This document shows, piece by piece, positions 18,200 to 26,715 of a DNA stretch of 64,000 bases (the first letter of the stretch is position 1; each line of letters starts with the position of its first letter). A model generated the notes under the pieces. It made no database searches, was not told the origin of the DNA, and saw only the letters and a program-made list of their open reading frames with translations. Source of the DNA: Desulfomicrobium orale DSM 12838 (GTDB taxonomy: Bacteria > Desulfobacterota > Desulfovibrionia > Desulfovibrionales > Desulfomicrobiaceae); NCBI RefSeq assembly GCF_001553625.1, contig NZ_CP014230.1, positions 2,666,001 through 2,730,000 of the forward strand. The letters run 5' to 3'. Both the position numbers and the translations under genes were made by a program.

Positions 18200-19293
18200 A
18201 ACGCTTTCTTGTCTTCATCATTCTGCTCGGTCTGGCCGGAGCGGGATATTGGTACTACCAGAATCAGCACCGCCAGCCGGTACCCGAAGCGACGGAGGTG
18301 GCTCCTCACCGCTGGCAGGTGCACACCACCAAGCCTGCCGCAAATGACACCTTTGAGGAAAACGCCACCACGGAAGAAAACGCCACGAACGCCACTGTCG
18401 TCCCGGAAGACGCCGTGGTGGAACACGGCTTCGTGCGGGACGTGAGCAAATATCTGGCGGCCCGCTACCTGCCGGCCGGAGTCAAGCGCAATCCGTCATC
18501 CCAGCCCCGCTTCGATCTCAACGTGAAGTCCATGAACATCCGCTACGGCGTGGACTTTCCCGGCCTGAATGTGAACGTGGAGGACATCCCCGGCGCACGG
18601 AGGCACATTTTCTCGCATGTGCTGACCGACCAGGTACTCGAATTTCTGCACACCGCCTACACGCCTCTTTTTCTGGACAATCTGGAACAGGCTTTGGCCA
18701 GCGTGACGTATGTGCTGCCTTCTGGCCAGGCGGCGGGCATCACTGAGGCCCAGCGCGTCGAAATGCTCGAAATGCTGGCGGTCCGGCTGCGCGGCATCGG
18801 CCGGACCGTGGCCGTGCTTGCGAAGACGGATTCCATCCCGCCGCTGGTGGACAAGTATCTGGCTGACAAGGCCAAAGTGGACGAGACCCATCTGAACTTC
18901 TGGAATCTCCAGGCGGAAAACGCGACGCCCGCCCGGATCAGCGAGGCCAGCGCCCAGATCAAGACAGCTATCCAGACACGGGAAATGTCCCGTCAGCGGC
19001 TGCTTCAGACCATTGTCTCCGCCGCCAATCCACAGGGCATGGACGCTTCGGAACTGATTTATCTGGCCCAGTGGGTACACCGCCGGAATCTGGAAAACCT
19101 GCCCATGACCACCGTGGCCAAGGCCGGAGAGCTGCTGGTCAAGACCGCCGACGCGGTGGAAGAACAATCCCGCCAGCCCAGACCCGATGTGGAGCCGACG
19201 CCTGAAACGGAGCAAGGCGACGCAGAGGAAGAAGAGGGGATAGACCCCTCTCCTGCCGTTATACATGGCGGCGGCCGTGAAGCTGAATTGTGA
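18196..19293 (+). CDS. Membrane-anchored or exported hypothetical protein
   Basis: 365 residues. The N-terminal hydrophobic segment (MKRFLVFIILLGLAGAGYWYY) acts as a signal anchor. A low-complexity linker rich in Glu-Asn-Ala-Thr follows (about 50-70). A mostly helical body comes next, with a pronounced acidic tail near the end (EQGDAEEEEG). I do not recognise a domain. Translationally coupled to pfkA by a 4-bp overlap, which suggests co-expression rather than a shared pathway. It probably acts in the periplasm or on the membrane. Confidence 0.75.
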   Translation: MKRFLVFIILLGLAGAGYWYYQNQHRQPVPEATEVAPHRWQVHTTKPAANDTFEENATTEENATNATVVPEDAVVEHGFVRDVSKYLAARYLPAGVKRNPSSQPRFDLNVKSMNIRYGVDFPGLNVNVEDIPGARRHIFSHVLTDQVLEFLHTAYTPLFLDNLEQALASVTYVLPSGQAAGITEAQRVEMLEMLAVRLRGIGRTVAVLAKTDSIPPLVDKYLADKAKVDETHLNFWNLQAENATPARISEASAQIKTAIQTREMSRQRLLQTIVSAANPQGMDASELIYLAQWVHRRNLENLPMTTVAKAGELLVKTADAVEEQSRQPRPDVEPTPETEQGDAEEEEGIDPSPAVIHGGGREAEL

Positions 19294-19307
19294 CTGCCGC
19301 CTTTTCT
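19267..19307 (+). terminator. Possible terminator overlapping the end of the pfkA-downstream gene
   Basis: GGCGGC (19267-19272) can pair with GCCGCC (19296-19301), followed by TTTTCTCTTT. The loop is long (23 nt), so the call is weak. Confidence 0.35.
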
Positions 19308-19309
19308 CT

Positions 19310-19552
19310 TTACATCCTCCTCGGTTGATCATCCGCTGCTACCAAATCAACCGATTGCCCCCTCACTTCCGCAAACAAAATATTTTTCTCCACATCCAGC
19401 CTTTTTTCCATTATATCGTATCCCGAAGAAGCTTCAATGCCGTACAAAATGTGCATATCGGCTTCGGAGTCCGGCCGGACTCCGCTACTCGCCAGGAAAG
19501 ACAATCTATCCTTAGGGCGTCGGAGATACTGATATGCGACACAATATAACAA
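19310..19552 (-). CDS. Possible small hypothetical protein
   Basis: An 80-codon minus-strand frame with protein-like text in its second half (MHILYGIEASSGYDIMEKRL then DVEKNILFAEVRG). Third-position GC is only about half, unlike neighbours, and no good Shine-Dalgarno is visible. It may be a remnant of an acquired gene or chance. It fills the otherwise empty 19294-19566 gap, together with a 20-bp palindrome. Confidence 0.25.
   Translation of the reverse strand: MLYCVAYQYLRRPKDRLSFLASSGVRPDSEADMHILYGIEASSGYDIMEKRLDVEKNILFAEVRGQSVDLVAADDQPRRM
19465..19484. repeat. Perfect 20-bp palindrome
   Basis: CGGAGTCCGG followed directly by its reverse complement, about 80 bp upstream of the BamE-like gene. 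No loop and no T run, so it fits an operator or recombination site better than a terminator. Confidence 0.7.
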
Positions 19553-19566
19553 CGAGAAAAAGGCGC

Positions 19567-19851
19567 ATGAAAAAACTACTCATAGGAATCCTGCTGGTTT
19601 TCCTGGCCTCGTCGGCTCTGGCGGCGGACGCGACGATGCGGAAATTCATCAGCAAGGGCATGACCGAAAGCGAAGTCATCGCCAAGATCGGTCTGCCCGA
19701 CTACGAAAGCGAGATCAGCGGCGGCGGCGCGGAAGTCGTGGAAAAAGTCTGGACGTACTTTCCGACTGAGCGCGACCGCGAAGTGCTGACCAGAATCGTC
19801 ATCAAGGAGGGCAGGGTTCAGGCGGTGGACCGTTCCATTTCCAGGCAGTGA
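19567..19851 (+). CDS. Small exported BamE/SmpA-like protein
   Basis: 94 residues with a signal peptide (MKKLLIGILLVFLASSALAA). A short domain follows containing KGMTESEVIAKIGLPDYESE, which resembles the G-x-T-x-x-x-V-x-x-x-x-GxP helix turn of BamE/SmpA/OmlA and DUF2845-type periplasmic proteins. No lipobox cysteine is visible, so it is probably soluble. The chosen start gives a clean signal peptide. It lies just upstream of nrfHA on the same strand, but I cannot link it functionally. Confidence 0.7.
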   Translation: MKKLLIGILLVFLASSALAADATMRKFISKGMTESEVIAKIGLPDYESEISGGGAEVVEKVWTYFPTERDREVLTRIVIKEGRVQAVDRSISRQ

Positions 19852-19922
19852 ACTGAAAGCCGGAGGCCAAATCACCGGCTGCTCAACACCATAGGAGGGA
19901 GTATGGCTCGAAAAAAGAAAAA

Positions 19923-20658
19923 GGGTCATGCCTAGTCCATGAGTCTCCATTCGACTATAAGGCTAGTCACGACAATGAAAAACAAGTATGCGAAGCGTTC
20001 AAGAATTTCAGAGGCCAAAGTCCGACAAATAGTGAAGCTGTTTGCCGTGGATTTGAATGCCCTGCAGATAGCTGAAATAGCCGGGGTAAATCGTAATACC
20101 GCGAACCGTTATCTGGCTGCTTTCCGAGAGAGGATTGCCCGGTTCTGCGAGGCGGAGTCTCCTGTTCAAGGCGAAGTTGAGGTTGATGAAAGCTATTTTG
20201 GCGCACGCCGCGTTAAAGGAGTCAGAGGCCGAGGAGCCAAGGGCAAAACCATTGTGTTCGGCTTATTCAAGCGTGAAGGTCGCGTTTATACCGAAATTGT
20301 CCCGGACTGTTCAAAAATCACCCTCCAAGGGATCATCCGGGGCCGCGTGAAACTTGAAAGCATTATTCACTCTGATGGCTGGCGCGGCTATGATGGTCTC
20401 GTAGACCTAGGCTACCAAAAACACTTCCGGGTTGAGCATGGCAACAATGAATTTGCCAATAAAAACTCACACATTAACGGCATTGAGAGCTTCTGGGCTT
20501 TTGCCAAAACACGACTTGTTCGTTTTAGGGGTTTGCCCAAGCACACTTTTTACTTTCATTTGAAAGAATGTGAATTTCGCTTTAACCATAGAAACGAAGA
20601 TAGTTATAAACTTCTGCTCAAAATGCTCAGAGAAAATCCACTCAGCTAGGCATGACCC
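19923..20658 (+). mobile_element. IS1595-family insertion sequence, 736 bp, with 8-bp target duplication
   Basis: Perfect 13-bp terminal inverted repeats gggtcatgcctag/ctaggcatgaccc lie at 19923-19935 and 20646-20658. They are flanked by the direct repeat AAGAAAAA (19915-19922 and 20659-20666). One transposase ORF fills the element. Perfect ends, an exact duplication and an intact host gene outside it indicate a recent insertion. Confidence 0.96.
19975..20649 (+). CDS. IS1595-family (ISXO2-like) transposase
   Basis: About 224 residues. An N-terminal helix-turn-helix region (ALQIAEIAGVNRNTANRYLA) precedes a DDE domain of ISXO2 type: EVEVDESYFGARR (first acidic residues), IVFGLFKREGRVYTEIV, IIHSDGWRGYDGL, and NGIESFWAFAKTRL with the final acidic residue and FRFNHR. 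Length fits single-ORF IS1595 members without a zinc ribbon. It has the same orientation as nrfHA, so readthrough into nrfH is possible. Confidence 0.95.
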   Translation: MKNKYAKRSRISEAKVRQIVKLFAVDLNALQIAEIAGVNRNTANRYLAAFRERIARFCEAESPVQGEVEVDESYFGARRVKGVRGRGAKGKTIVFGLFKREGRVYTEIVPDCSKITLQGIIRGRVKLESIIHSDGWRGYDGLVDLGYQKHFRVEHGNNEFANKNSHINGIESFWAFAKTRLVRFRGLPKHTFYFHLKECEFRFNHRNEDSYKLLLKMLRENPLS

Positions 20659-21115
20659 AAGAAAAATTCCGGCGGTCCCGGCTGGCGGTACATTCTGCCG
20701 CCGGCCCTGGCTGGTGTCGCGCTGACCGTGGGCGTGGCGGTGGCCATGACCGCCACGGATCAGGCCCGGTTCTGCGGAGGCTGCCATTCCATGTCCGAGG
20801 CCGCGCTGACTCACAAACATTCGGTCCATGCGGAACTGGCCTGTAACGAATGCCACGCCCCGCACAATCTGGCGGCCAAAATTCCGTTCAAGGCCAAAGC
20901 GGGCACCCATGACATTCTGGCCACGATCACCAGCAACGTGCCCGATCTCATCCATCCGAACGGCGACACCAAAGAGGTGACCCAGGCCAACTGTGTGCGC
21001 TGCCACCAGGCCACCATCAGCACCGTGAACATGCAGATCAAGGAATACTGCACGGACTGTCACCGCCATGTTCCCCACACGCCCAAAATCCCTGTAGCCC
21101 AAAGGAGCGCCGCCG

Positions 21116-22666
21116 ATGCGTAGCACCACGATTCTTCTCATGTTGCTGGCCCTGTGCATGGCCGGCTGTTCTGATGTTTCCGAGCCCAGGAACCCCGAGT
21201 ACAAGACCGGACTGCCTTCCGATGAATTAAGGGCATCCGTCTTCAAATCCGAGTTTCCACTGGAATATGAAACCTATGTGCGGAACAATGAATCGGAAAT
21301 CATGACGGAGTACTGTGGGTCGGTTAATTACAACGAAAACGATAACGTCAGTCCCCTGCCTGAAGGCTACAAACACGCCCAGCCGTACCTGAAAAACCTC
21401 TGGCTCGGCTATCCCTTCAGCTACGAATACAGGGCTCCACGCGGGCACACCCATGCCGTCAGGGACATTCTGCATATCGACCGCATCAACCGCTATGCGG
21501 AGAAAGGCGATATGCCCGCCACCTGCTGGAACTGTAAAACGCCCAAGATGATGCATTACATCAAGGAATACGGAGACGAGTTCTGGGCCAAGGACTTCAA
21601 CGAGTTCCGGGAAAATTTCGATGAAGACGACATGAGTATCAGCTGCCCCACTTGCCACAACCCGACCAACATGGAACTGCGCCTCTATTCCGAACCGCTG
21701 AAAGACCATCTGAAACAGGCAGGCAAGGACTTCGACACGCTCTCCCGCAACGAAAAGCGCGCGCTGGTCTGCGCCCAGTGCCATGTGGAGTACTATTTTC
21801 AGGACAAGAGCTTCGGCGCGGCCAAGAAGCCCGTCTTCCCCTGGGAAAAAGGTAAAAATCCGGAACAGATTTACGAATATTACAAGACCAGGGGCGATAC
21901 AACCATTCCCGGATTTGAAGGCAATTTCGTGGACTGGGTGCACCCCGTGTCCCAGACGCCCATGCTCAAGGCCCAGCATCCGGACTACGAAACCTGGCAC
22001 GACGGCATACACGGCTCGGCGGGTGTGAGCTGCGCCGACTGCCACATGAACTATCTGCGCATGGACGGCAAAAAGAAGATCTCCAACCATCAGTGGACGT
22101 CGCCCCTGAAGGACCCGGACCTGAAGGCCTGCCGCCAGTGCCACACGGACAAGACGCCCGCTTATCTGAAGGAGCGCGTGCTCTACACCCAGCACAAGGT
22201 CTGGGAGCAGCTGATGATCGCCCAGAATATCTCGGTCAAGGCTCATGAGGCCATCCGCATGGCGGCCGAGTTTGCGGGCCAGAAACCGGCCGATTACGAC
22301 AAGCTGATGATCGAAGCCCGGGAAATGTGCCGCAAGGGCCAGTTCTTCTGGGATTTTGTATCCGCCGAAAACGGAATCGGTTTCCACAACCCGGTCAAGG
22401 CCATGGACACCCTGGTCAAGTCCCAGCAGTACAGCCAGAAGGCCGTGGACACCGCCATCAAGGCGGCGGCTTTCACCACGGCCGAAATTCTGTCCGCCGA
22501 CATCAGGACTCTGGTGCCGCCCATCCCGAAACACAGCCGCGAATTGCAGATGGACCCGGCGCACATGGCCAGCCATCCGTGGTTCCGCTACCTGAAGGTC
22601 ACTCCCAAGGCCCAGCAGATCTGGGACGGCAACAAGCGGCTCATTCCGGCTCCGGCTGCCTCATAA
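21116..22666 (+). CDS. nrfA: Cytochrome c nitrite reductase, pentaheme catalytic subunit
   Basis: Reduces nitrite to ammonia with six electrons on the periplasmic side. 516 residues. All five heme sites are visible: the catalytic lysine-ligated CWNCK (137-141), then CPTCH (177), CAQCH (219), CADCH (306) and CRQCH (339). The N-terminus has a signal ending in a cysteine context (LCMAGC), suggesting a lipoprotein form, as seen in some NrfA. The start overlaps the nrfH stop. The gene looks intact, but its electron donor nrfH is interrupted and nrfA lies downstream of the insertion, so expression is probably reduced. Confidence 0.97.
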   Translation: MRSTTILLMLLALCMAGCSDVSEPRNPEYKTGLPSDELRASVFKSEFPLEYETYVRNNESEIMTEYCGSVNYNENDNVSPLPEGYKHAQPYLKNLWLGYPFSYEYRAPRGHTHAVRDILHIDRINRYAEKGDMPATCWNCKTPKMMHYIKEYGDEFWAKDFNEFRENFDEDDMSISCPTCHNPTNMELRLYSEPLKDHLKQAGKDFDTLSRNEKRALVCAQCHVEYYFQDKSFGAAKKPVFPWEKGKNPEQIYEYYKTRGDTTIPGFEGNFVDWVHPVSQTPMLKAQHPDYETWHDGIHGSAGVSCADCHMNYLRMDGKKKISNHQWTSPLKDPDLKACRQCHTDKTPAYLKERVLYTQHKVWEQLMIAQNISVKAHEAIRMAAEFAGQKPADYDKLMIEAREMCRKGQFFWDFVSAENGIGFHNPVKAMDTLVKSQQYSQKAVDTAIKAAAFTTAEILSADIRTLVPPIPKHSRELQMDPAHMASHPWFRYLKVTPKAQQIWDGNKRLIPAPAAS

Positions 22667-22692
22667 ATATCCGGACCACGTGAACACTCATG

Positions 22693-22722
22693 CAGGGCCG
22701 CTTCCAGCGGCCCTGTTTTTTT
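22693..22722 (+). terminator. Terminator of nrfHA
   Basis: A perfect hairpin CAGGGCCGC/GCGGCCCTG followed by seven T, shortly after the nrfA stop. Confidence 0.9.
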
Positions 22723-22789
22723 GCCTGCCGTCCGGTGGCGGATGGGCGGGGATTGGTGTACCCGGTCCCGAAACGCAACAGGAACAGAC

Positions 22790-23767
22790 ATGAAACGCGC
22801 AGTGATTCTTTTCTTTCTCCTGGCAGCCGCACTGGCCGGAGGATGGTACTGGCAGCACGAGTACGGCCATACCCGGAACGGGACGCCTGTTTTTTACGGG
22901 AATGTGGATATCCGGGAGGTCCGGCTGGGCTTCCGGGTGGGCGGCCGGGTGCTCGAAGTCCCCAAAGAGGAAGGCGACGCCGTGGCCGCAGGAGACGTTC
23001 TGGCCCGGCTGGACGATGAACCCTTCCGCAACGCCGTGAATCAGGCCGAAGCGAAGACGGCCCAGCTTCTGGCCCGGCTGGAGGAACTGCGGCACGGCAG
23101 CCGCCCGGAAGAAATCGAACGGGCCCGCAAGAATCTTCTGGCGGCCGAGGCGGCCACGGAAAATACCCGCCTTGTTTTCGAGCGCCTCCAGAAACTGGTG
23201 CATACGGGTGCGGCGGCCCGGCAGGATTTCGACACGGCCCGGTCCGCATACCGCGAGGCCCAGGCCAGACGCGACGCCGCTAAGGCTGACCTGAAGCTTT
23301 TTCAGGCCGGAGCCCGGAGCGAGCAGATCGCCCAGGCCCAGGCCGCTTACGACGCCGCCAGAGCGGAACTCGCCCAGGCTCGCGTGCATCTGGCCGATAC
23401 GGTGCTTACCGCGCCGGAACCGGGCGTGCTCCTGACCCGGGCTGTGGAGCCGGGCAGCATGGTTCAGGCCGGAAGCACCGCCGTGACCGTCAGCCTCGGC
23501 CAGCCGGTCCGAATCCGGGCCTATGTGCCGGAGCCGGAGCTCGGACAGGTGTTCCCCGGACGTGAAGCGCTGGTGTACACGGATTCCCGTCCGGAGCCCT
23601 ACCACGGCCAGATCGGCGATGTCTCGCCGCGCGCCGAGTTCACGCCCAAGTCCGTGGAGACCACGGATCTGCGCACGTCCCTGGTGTACCGCTTCCGGGT
23701 GACGGTCCGGGACGCGGACAACGGCCTGCGCCAGGGCATGCCGGTCACCGTGCGTCTGACGGAGTGA
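22790..23767 (+). CDS. HlyD/YbhG-family membrane fusion protein
   Basis: 325 residues. An N-terminal membrane anchor (VILFFLLAAALAGGWYW), a split biotinyl-lipoyl domain (GNVDIREVRLGFRVGGRVLEV ... APEPGVLLTRAVEPGSMVQAG), a long alpha-helical hairpin rich in Ala/Glu/Arg (about 85-205) and beta-barrel domains. This is the periplasmic adaptor of a tripartite or YbhGFSR-like drug exporter. It is followed 2 bp later by the ATPase gene. No outer-membrane factor is in the window. Confidence 0.92.
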   Translation: MKRAVILFFLLAAALAGGWYWQHEYGHTRNGTPVFYGNVDIREVRLGFRVGGRVLEVPKEEGDAVAAGDVLARLDDEPFRNAVNQAEAKTAQLLARLEELRHGSRPEEIERARKNLLAAEAATENTRLVFERLQKLVHTGAAARQDFDTARSAYREAQARRDAAKADLKLFQAGARSEQIAQAQAAYDAARAELAQARVHLADTVLTAPEPGVLLTRAVEPGSMVQAGSTAVTVSLGQPVRIRAYVPEPELGQVFPGREALVYTDSRPEPYHGQIGDVSPRAEFTPKSVETTDLRTSLVYRFRVTVRDADNGLRQGMPVTVRLTE

Positions 23768-23769
23768 AC

Positions 23770-25491
23770 ATGTCCGCCGTGGTCCTGTCCGGGGTAGGCA
23801 AAACCTTCGGCGGCCGTCCGGCTCTGTCGGGCATCGAGGCCGTTGTCTCCAAGGGCATGATCACCGGCGTGGCAGGGCCCGACGGTGCGGGGAAAACCAC
23901 CCTCATGCGACTCATGGCCGGGCTTCTGCGGCCGGACACGGGCCGCGTCAGCGTCCTCGGACACGATCCCGTCGCCGAAGCCGGGCTCCTGCGCCCGCGT
24001 ATGGGCTACATGCCTCAGAAATTCGGCCTTTATGAAGATCTCTCGGTCATGGAAAACCTGACCCTGCATGCCGATCTGCGCGGCGTGACCGGAGCCGCCC
24101 GCGACGAAACCTTCGCCCGGCTGCTGGAATTCACGGATCTGCGCCGCTTCACTGCCCGCATGGCCGGGCGGCTCTCGGGAGGGATGAAGCAGAAACTCGG
24201 CCTGGCCTGCGCTCTGCTGGGCACGCCGGAAGTTCTGCTGCTGGATGAGCCGGGCGTGGGCGTGGACCCCATTTCCCGGCGGGATCTCTGGAAGATGGTG
24301 CGGGAGCTGAGTAGTGGCGGACTGGCCGTGGTCTGGAGCACCGCCTATCTGGACGAGGCCGAAGCCTGCGACAGCGTACTTCTCCTGAATGAAGGCAATC
24401 TGCTCTTTTCGGGCAAGCCCGGTAAACTGACCGGCAGGCTGGCCGGGCGCAGCCTGCACCTGCGCGGCGTGACGGACCACAGGCGGCAGGTTCTGGGCCG
24501 TCTGCTGGCCCGGCCCGAGGTCGCGGACGGCGTGATTCAGGGTGCAAGCCTGCGCATCGTGCTCAAAGACGGGGCCAAGACGCCGGACCCGGATGAACTG
24601 AAACTGACCGGCTCGCCTTCCTGGCACGAGGTGCCGCCCCGCTTCGAGGACGCTTTCATCGATCTTCTGGGCGGCGGCCCCGGCGGCGGATCGGCTCTGG
24701 CCGAGGCCATGCCCGTCCGGCCCTCCATATCCGGAAATCTCATCGAAGCCAGAGATCTGACCAAAAAATTCGGCGAATTCACGGCGGCGAACCAAGTGAC
24801 CTTTGCCGTGCGCCAGGGAGAAATCTTCGGACTTCTGGGACCCAACGGAGCGGGCAAATCGACCATTTTCAAGATGATGTGCGGCCTGCTTCGCCCCACA
24901 TCCGGCCAGGCCCGCGTCATGGGCATCGACCTGGCCCGGAGCCCGGCCAGAGCGAGACAGCGTCTGGGCTACATGGCCCAGAAATTCTCCCTGTACGGAG
25001 CGCTGACCACCCGTCAGAATCTGGAATTTTTCGCCGGCGCGTACGGCCTTTCCCGCTCCCGGCGACAGCAGGCCGTGGCCGGCATGACGGCCGCCTTCAG
25101 GCTCAACCCCTTCCTCTCCACGCGTGCCGACGACCTGCCGCTGGGATTCAAACAAAGGCTGGCCCTGGCCTGCGCGGCCATGCACGAGCCGGACATCCTC
25201 TTTCTGGACGAGCCGACCTCCGGCGTGGATCCCGTCACCCGGCGGGAATTCTGGAACCACATCAACGCCATGGTGGAAAAAGGCGTGACCGTCATGGTCA
25301 CCACGCATTTCATGGACGAGGCCGAATATTGCGACCGCATCGGGCTGGTCAATCAGGGACGGCTCATCGCTCTGGCCCCGCCGGATGAACTCAAGGCCAG
25401 AGCCGCTTCACCGGAGCTGCCCGACCCGGCCATGGAAGACGCCTTCATCGCCCTCATCGGCGACGAACGGCGGAAAAAGGAGGAAACATGA
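23770..25491 (+). CDS. YbhF-like ABC transporter ATPase with two nucleotide-binding domains
   Basis: About 573 residues. NBD1: [11 protein letters not shown] Walker [13 protein letters not shown] signature, [17 protein letters not shown] Walker B. NBD2: [14 protein letters not shown], a degenerate signature [12 protein letters not shown] in place of LSGG, and [17 protein letters not shown]. The two-NBD layout matches YbhF of multidrug/cation exporters. The ATG at 23770 is used. It overlaps the downstream permease start (ATGA). Without its permeases it may be an orphan. Confidence 0.93.
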   Translation: MSAVVLSGVGKTFGGRPALSGIEAVVSKGMITGVAGPDGAGKTTLMRLMAGLLRPDTGRVSVLGHDPVAEAGLLRPRMGYMPQKFGLYEDLSVMENLTLHADLRGVTGAARDETFARLLEFTDLRRFTARMAGRLSGGMKQKLGLACALLGTPEVLLLDEPGVGVDPISRRDLWKMVRELSSGGLAVVWSTAYLDEAEACDSVLLLNEGNLLFSGKPGKLTGRLAGRSLHLRGVTDHRRQVLGRLLARPEVADGVIQGASLRIVLKDGAKTPDPDELKLTGSPSWHEVPPRFEDAFIDLLGGGPGGGSALAEAMPVRPSISGNLIEARDLTKKFGEFTAANQVTFAVRQGEIFGLLGPNGAGKSTIFKMMCGLLRPTSGQARVMGIDLARSPARARQRLGYMAQKFSLYGALTTRQNLEFFAGAYGLSRSRRQQAVAGMTAAFRLNPFLSTRADDLPLGFKQRLALACAAMHEPDILFLDEPTSGVDPVTRREFWNHINAMVEKGVTVMVTTHFMDEAEYCDRIGLVNQGRLIALAPPDELKARAASPELPDPAMEDAFIALIGDERRKKEET

Positions 25492-25668
25492 TCTCGCCGC
25501 GCCGTCTGGCCGCCCTGTGCGTCAAGGAAAGCCGTCAGATCGCCCGCGATCCCAGCAGCGTCATCATCGCCCTGGTCCTGCCGCTCATTTTACTGGTCAT
25601 CTTCGGGTACGGCATCAATCTGGACTCCACACGCATCGTCGCGGAAGCCATCCCCAATCCCTCGTAGA
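25488..25668 (+). pseudogene. Truncated ABC-2 permease (YbhS/YhhJ-like), N-terminus only
   Basis: ATG 25488 overlaps the ATPase stop. The protein reads [45 protein letters not shown], the characteristic N-terminus and first helix of ABC-2 exporter permeases. Homology then stops near 25640, and the frame ends at 25666 in unrelated AT-rich DNA. At least 300 residues and the usual second permease gene are missing. The break sits at the edge of the IS5/IS4 insertion region. Confidence 0.85.
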
Positions 25669-25697
25669 GCAATACTGTTAAAATTTGACGGCACATT

Positions 25698-25853
25698 TTA
25701 TTGGCATTTGTCAGAAAAAAGACCGAGTATCTCTCTGGCTATTTTTTCTGGTTGATCCAAGGCCTCTAACTCTAAATGAAAAAATTCAATAATCACAGGA
25801 AAATAAGGAATTATCGGAAAGGCACCACCGTATTCCCTGTCACCAACAACACT
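25698..25853 (-). pseudogene. C-terminal fragment of an unknown AT-rich gene
   Basis: The minus strand is open from the IS5-family left end to a TAA at 25698 and reads SVVGDREYGGAFPIIPYFPV, IIEFFHLELEALDQPEKIAR, EILGLFSDKCQ. The text looks like a real protein end, and base composition is far more AT-rich than the surrounding operon. The upstream part would have lain beyond the insertion and is not found on the other side. No family recognised. Confidence 0.4.
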
Positions 25854-25918
25854 AGGTTCAGGCCTCATTACTTGCCAATAAGCAGGAAATCTGGTTAGTT
25901 GTGCTCAAGGAGGACGCC

Positions 25919-26715
25919 ATGAGCCAACTTTTCTACCTTTCTGCTGAACAACTCGAACGTATCAAGCCCTTCTTTCCACGTTCACATGGTATTCCGCGGG
26001 TCGATGACCGGAAAGTCATCAGCGGCATCATTTATGTCATCAAACATGGCCTGCAGTGGAAAGACGCGCCGCGCGAGTATGGCCCGTACAAGACACTGTA
26101 CAATCGTTTTTTGCGTTGGAGCCGGATGGGCGTCTTCAACAATATTTTTACCGAATTGGCAAAAACAGCGGGACAGGATGGCCAGGTGATGAACGATGCA
26201 ACCCACCTCAAGGCGCATCGAACCGCCGCCAGTTTGCTCAAAAAAGGGCTCTTTCCCGCTGCATCGGACGCACAAAGGGCGGCCTGAACTCCAAACTCCA
26301 TGCCCTTTGCGACGGCCACGGCAGGCCTCTGGCCATGAAGCTCACAGAAGGCCAGGTAAGCGACTACAAAGGAGCCGCCCTGCTTATGGACGCCATAGAT
26401 GCTTTGCCTGAGACCAGGGAGCTGCTGGCGGACCGTGGTTATGACGCCGACTGGTTCCGTGATGCCCTGCGCGCCAGAGGCATTACGCCCTGCATCCCGC
26501 CCAGAAGGAGCCGGAAGAGACCCTGCTCGTACGATAACGATCTGTATAAACAGCGGCACAAGATTGAGACCATGTTTGGCAGGATCAAAGACTGGCGGAG
26601 AATAGCCATGCGTTATGACCGCTGCGCACATACCTTCTTTTCAGCTCTATGCCTCGCCGCTTCCATCATTTTCTATCATTGCTGTCCGGCTAAGCGATAC
26701 AATCTAACAGTGTGA
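25919..26715 (+). CDS. IS5-family transposase made by a -1 frameshift; C-terminus altered by nested insertion
   Basis: The first frame (25919-26287, MSQLFYLSAEQLERIKPFFP, AAGGAGG upstream) ends soon after a slippery C-AAAAAA-GGG run at 26239-26248. The -1 frame then carries GRTKGGLNSKLHALCDGHGR (first DDE aspartate region follows), ELLADRGYDADWFRDAL and the RRYDR-like RIAMRYDRCAHTFF block with YDNDLYKQRHKIETMFGRIK (final glutamate). This is the two-ORF arrangement of IS5/IS427-group elements. The last residues (after ASIIFY) come from the nested IS4 element and differ from the FYLN ending preserved at 3765. Confidence 0.9.

Larger units (their letters stand above)
19903..21123 (+). pseudogene. 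nrfH: NrfH, tetraheme quinol-oxidising subunit of nitrite reductase, interrupted by an IS1595-family element
   Basis: The gene begins at ATG 19903 (GGAGGGAGT upstream) and encodes MARKKK. An insertion element then occupies 19923-20658, and the frame resumes at 20667 (SGGPGWRYILPPALAGVALT). Removing the element and one copy of the 8-bp duplication joins the two parts exactly in frame. The rest is intact: membrane helix, CGGCHSM, CNECH, CVRCH and CTDCH heme sites, and a stop overlapping nrfA. NrfH anchors NrfA and passes electrons from menaquinol. As it stands the N-terminus is lost. Reinitiation at GTG 20728 would lack part of the membrane helix. Confidence 0.95.

Noticed and set aside
17092-19293. 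733-codon fused frame spanning pfkA and the next gene
   Set aside because: The first part is an out-of-frame shadow of pfkA; only the part from ATG 18196 is protein-like.
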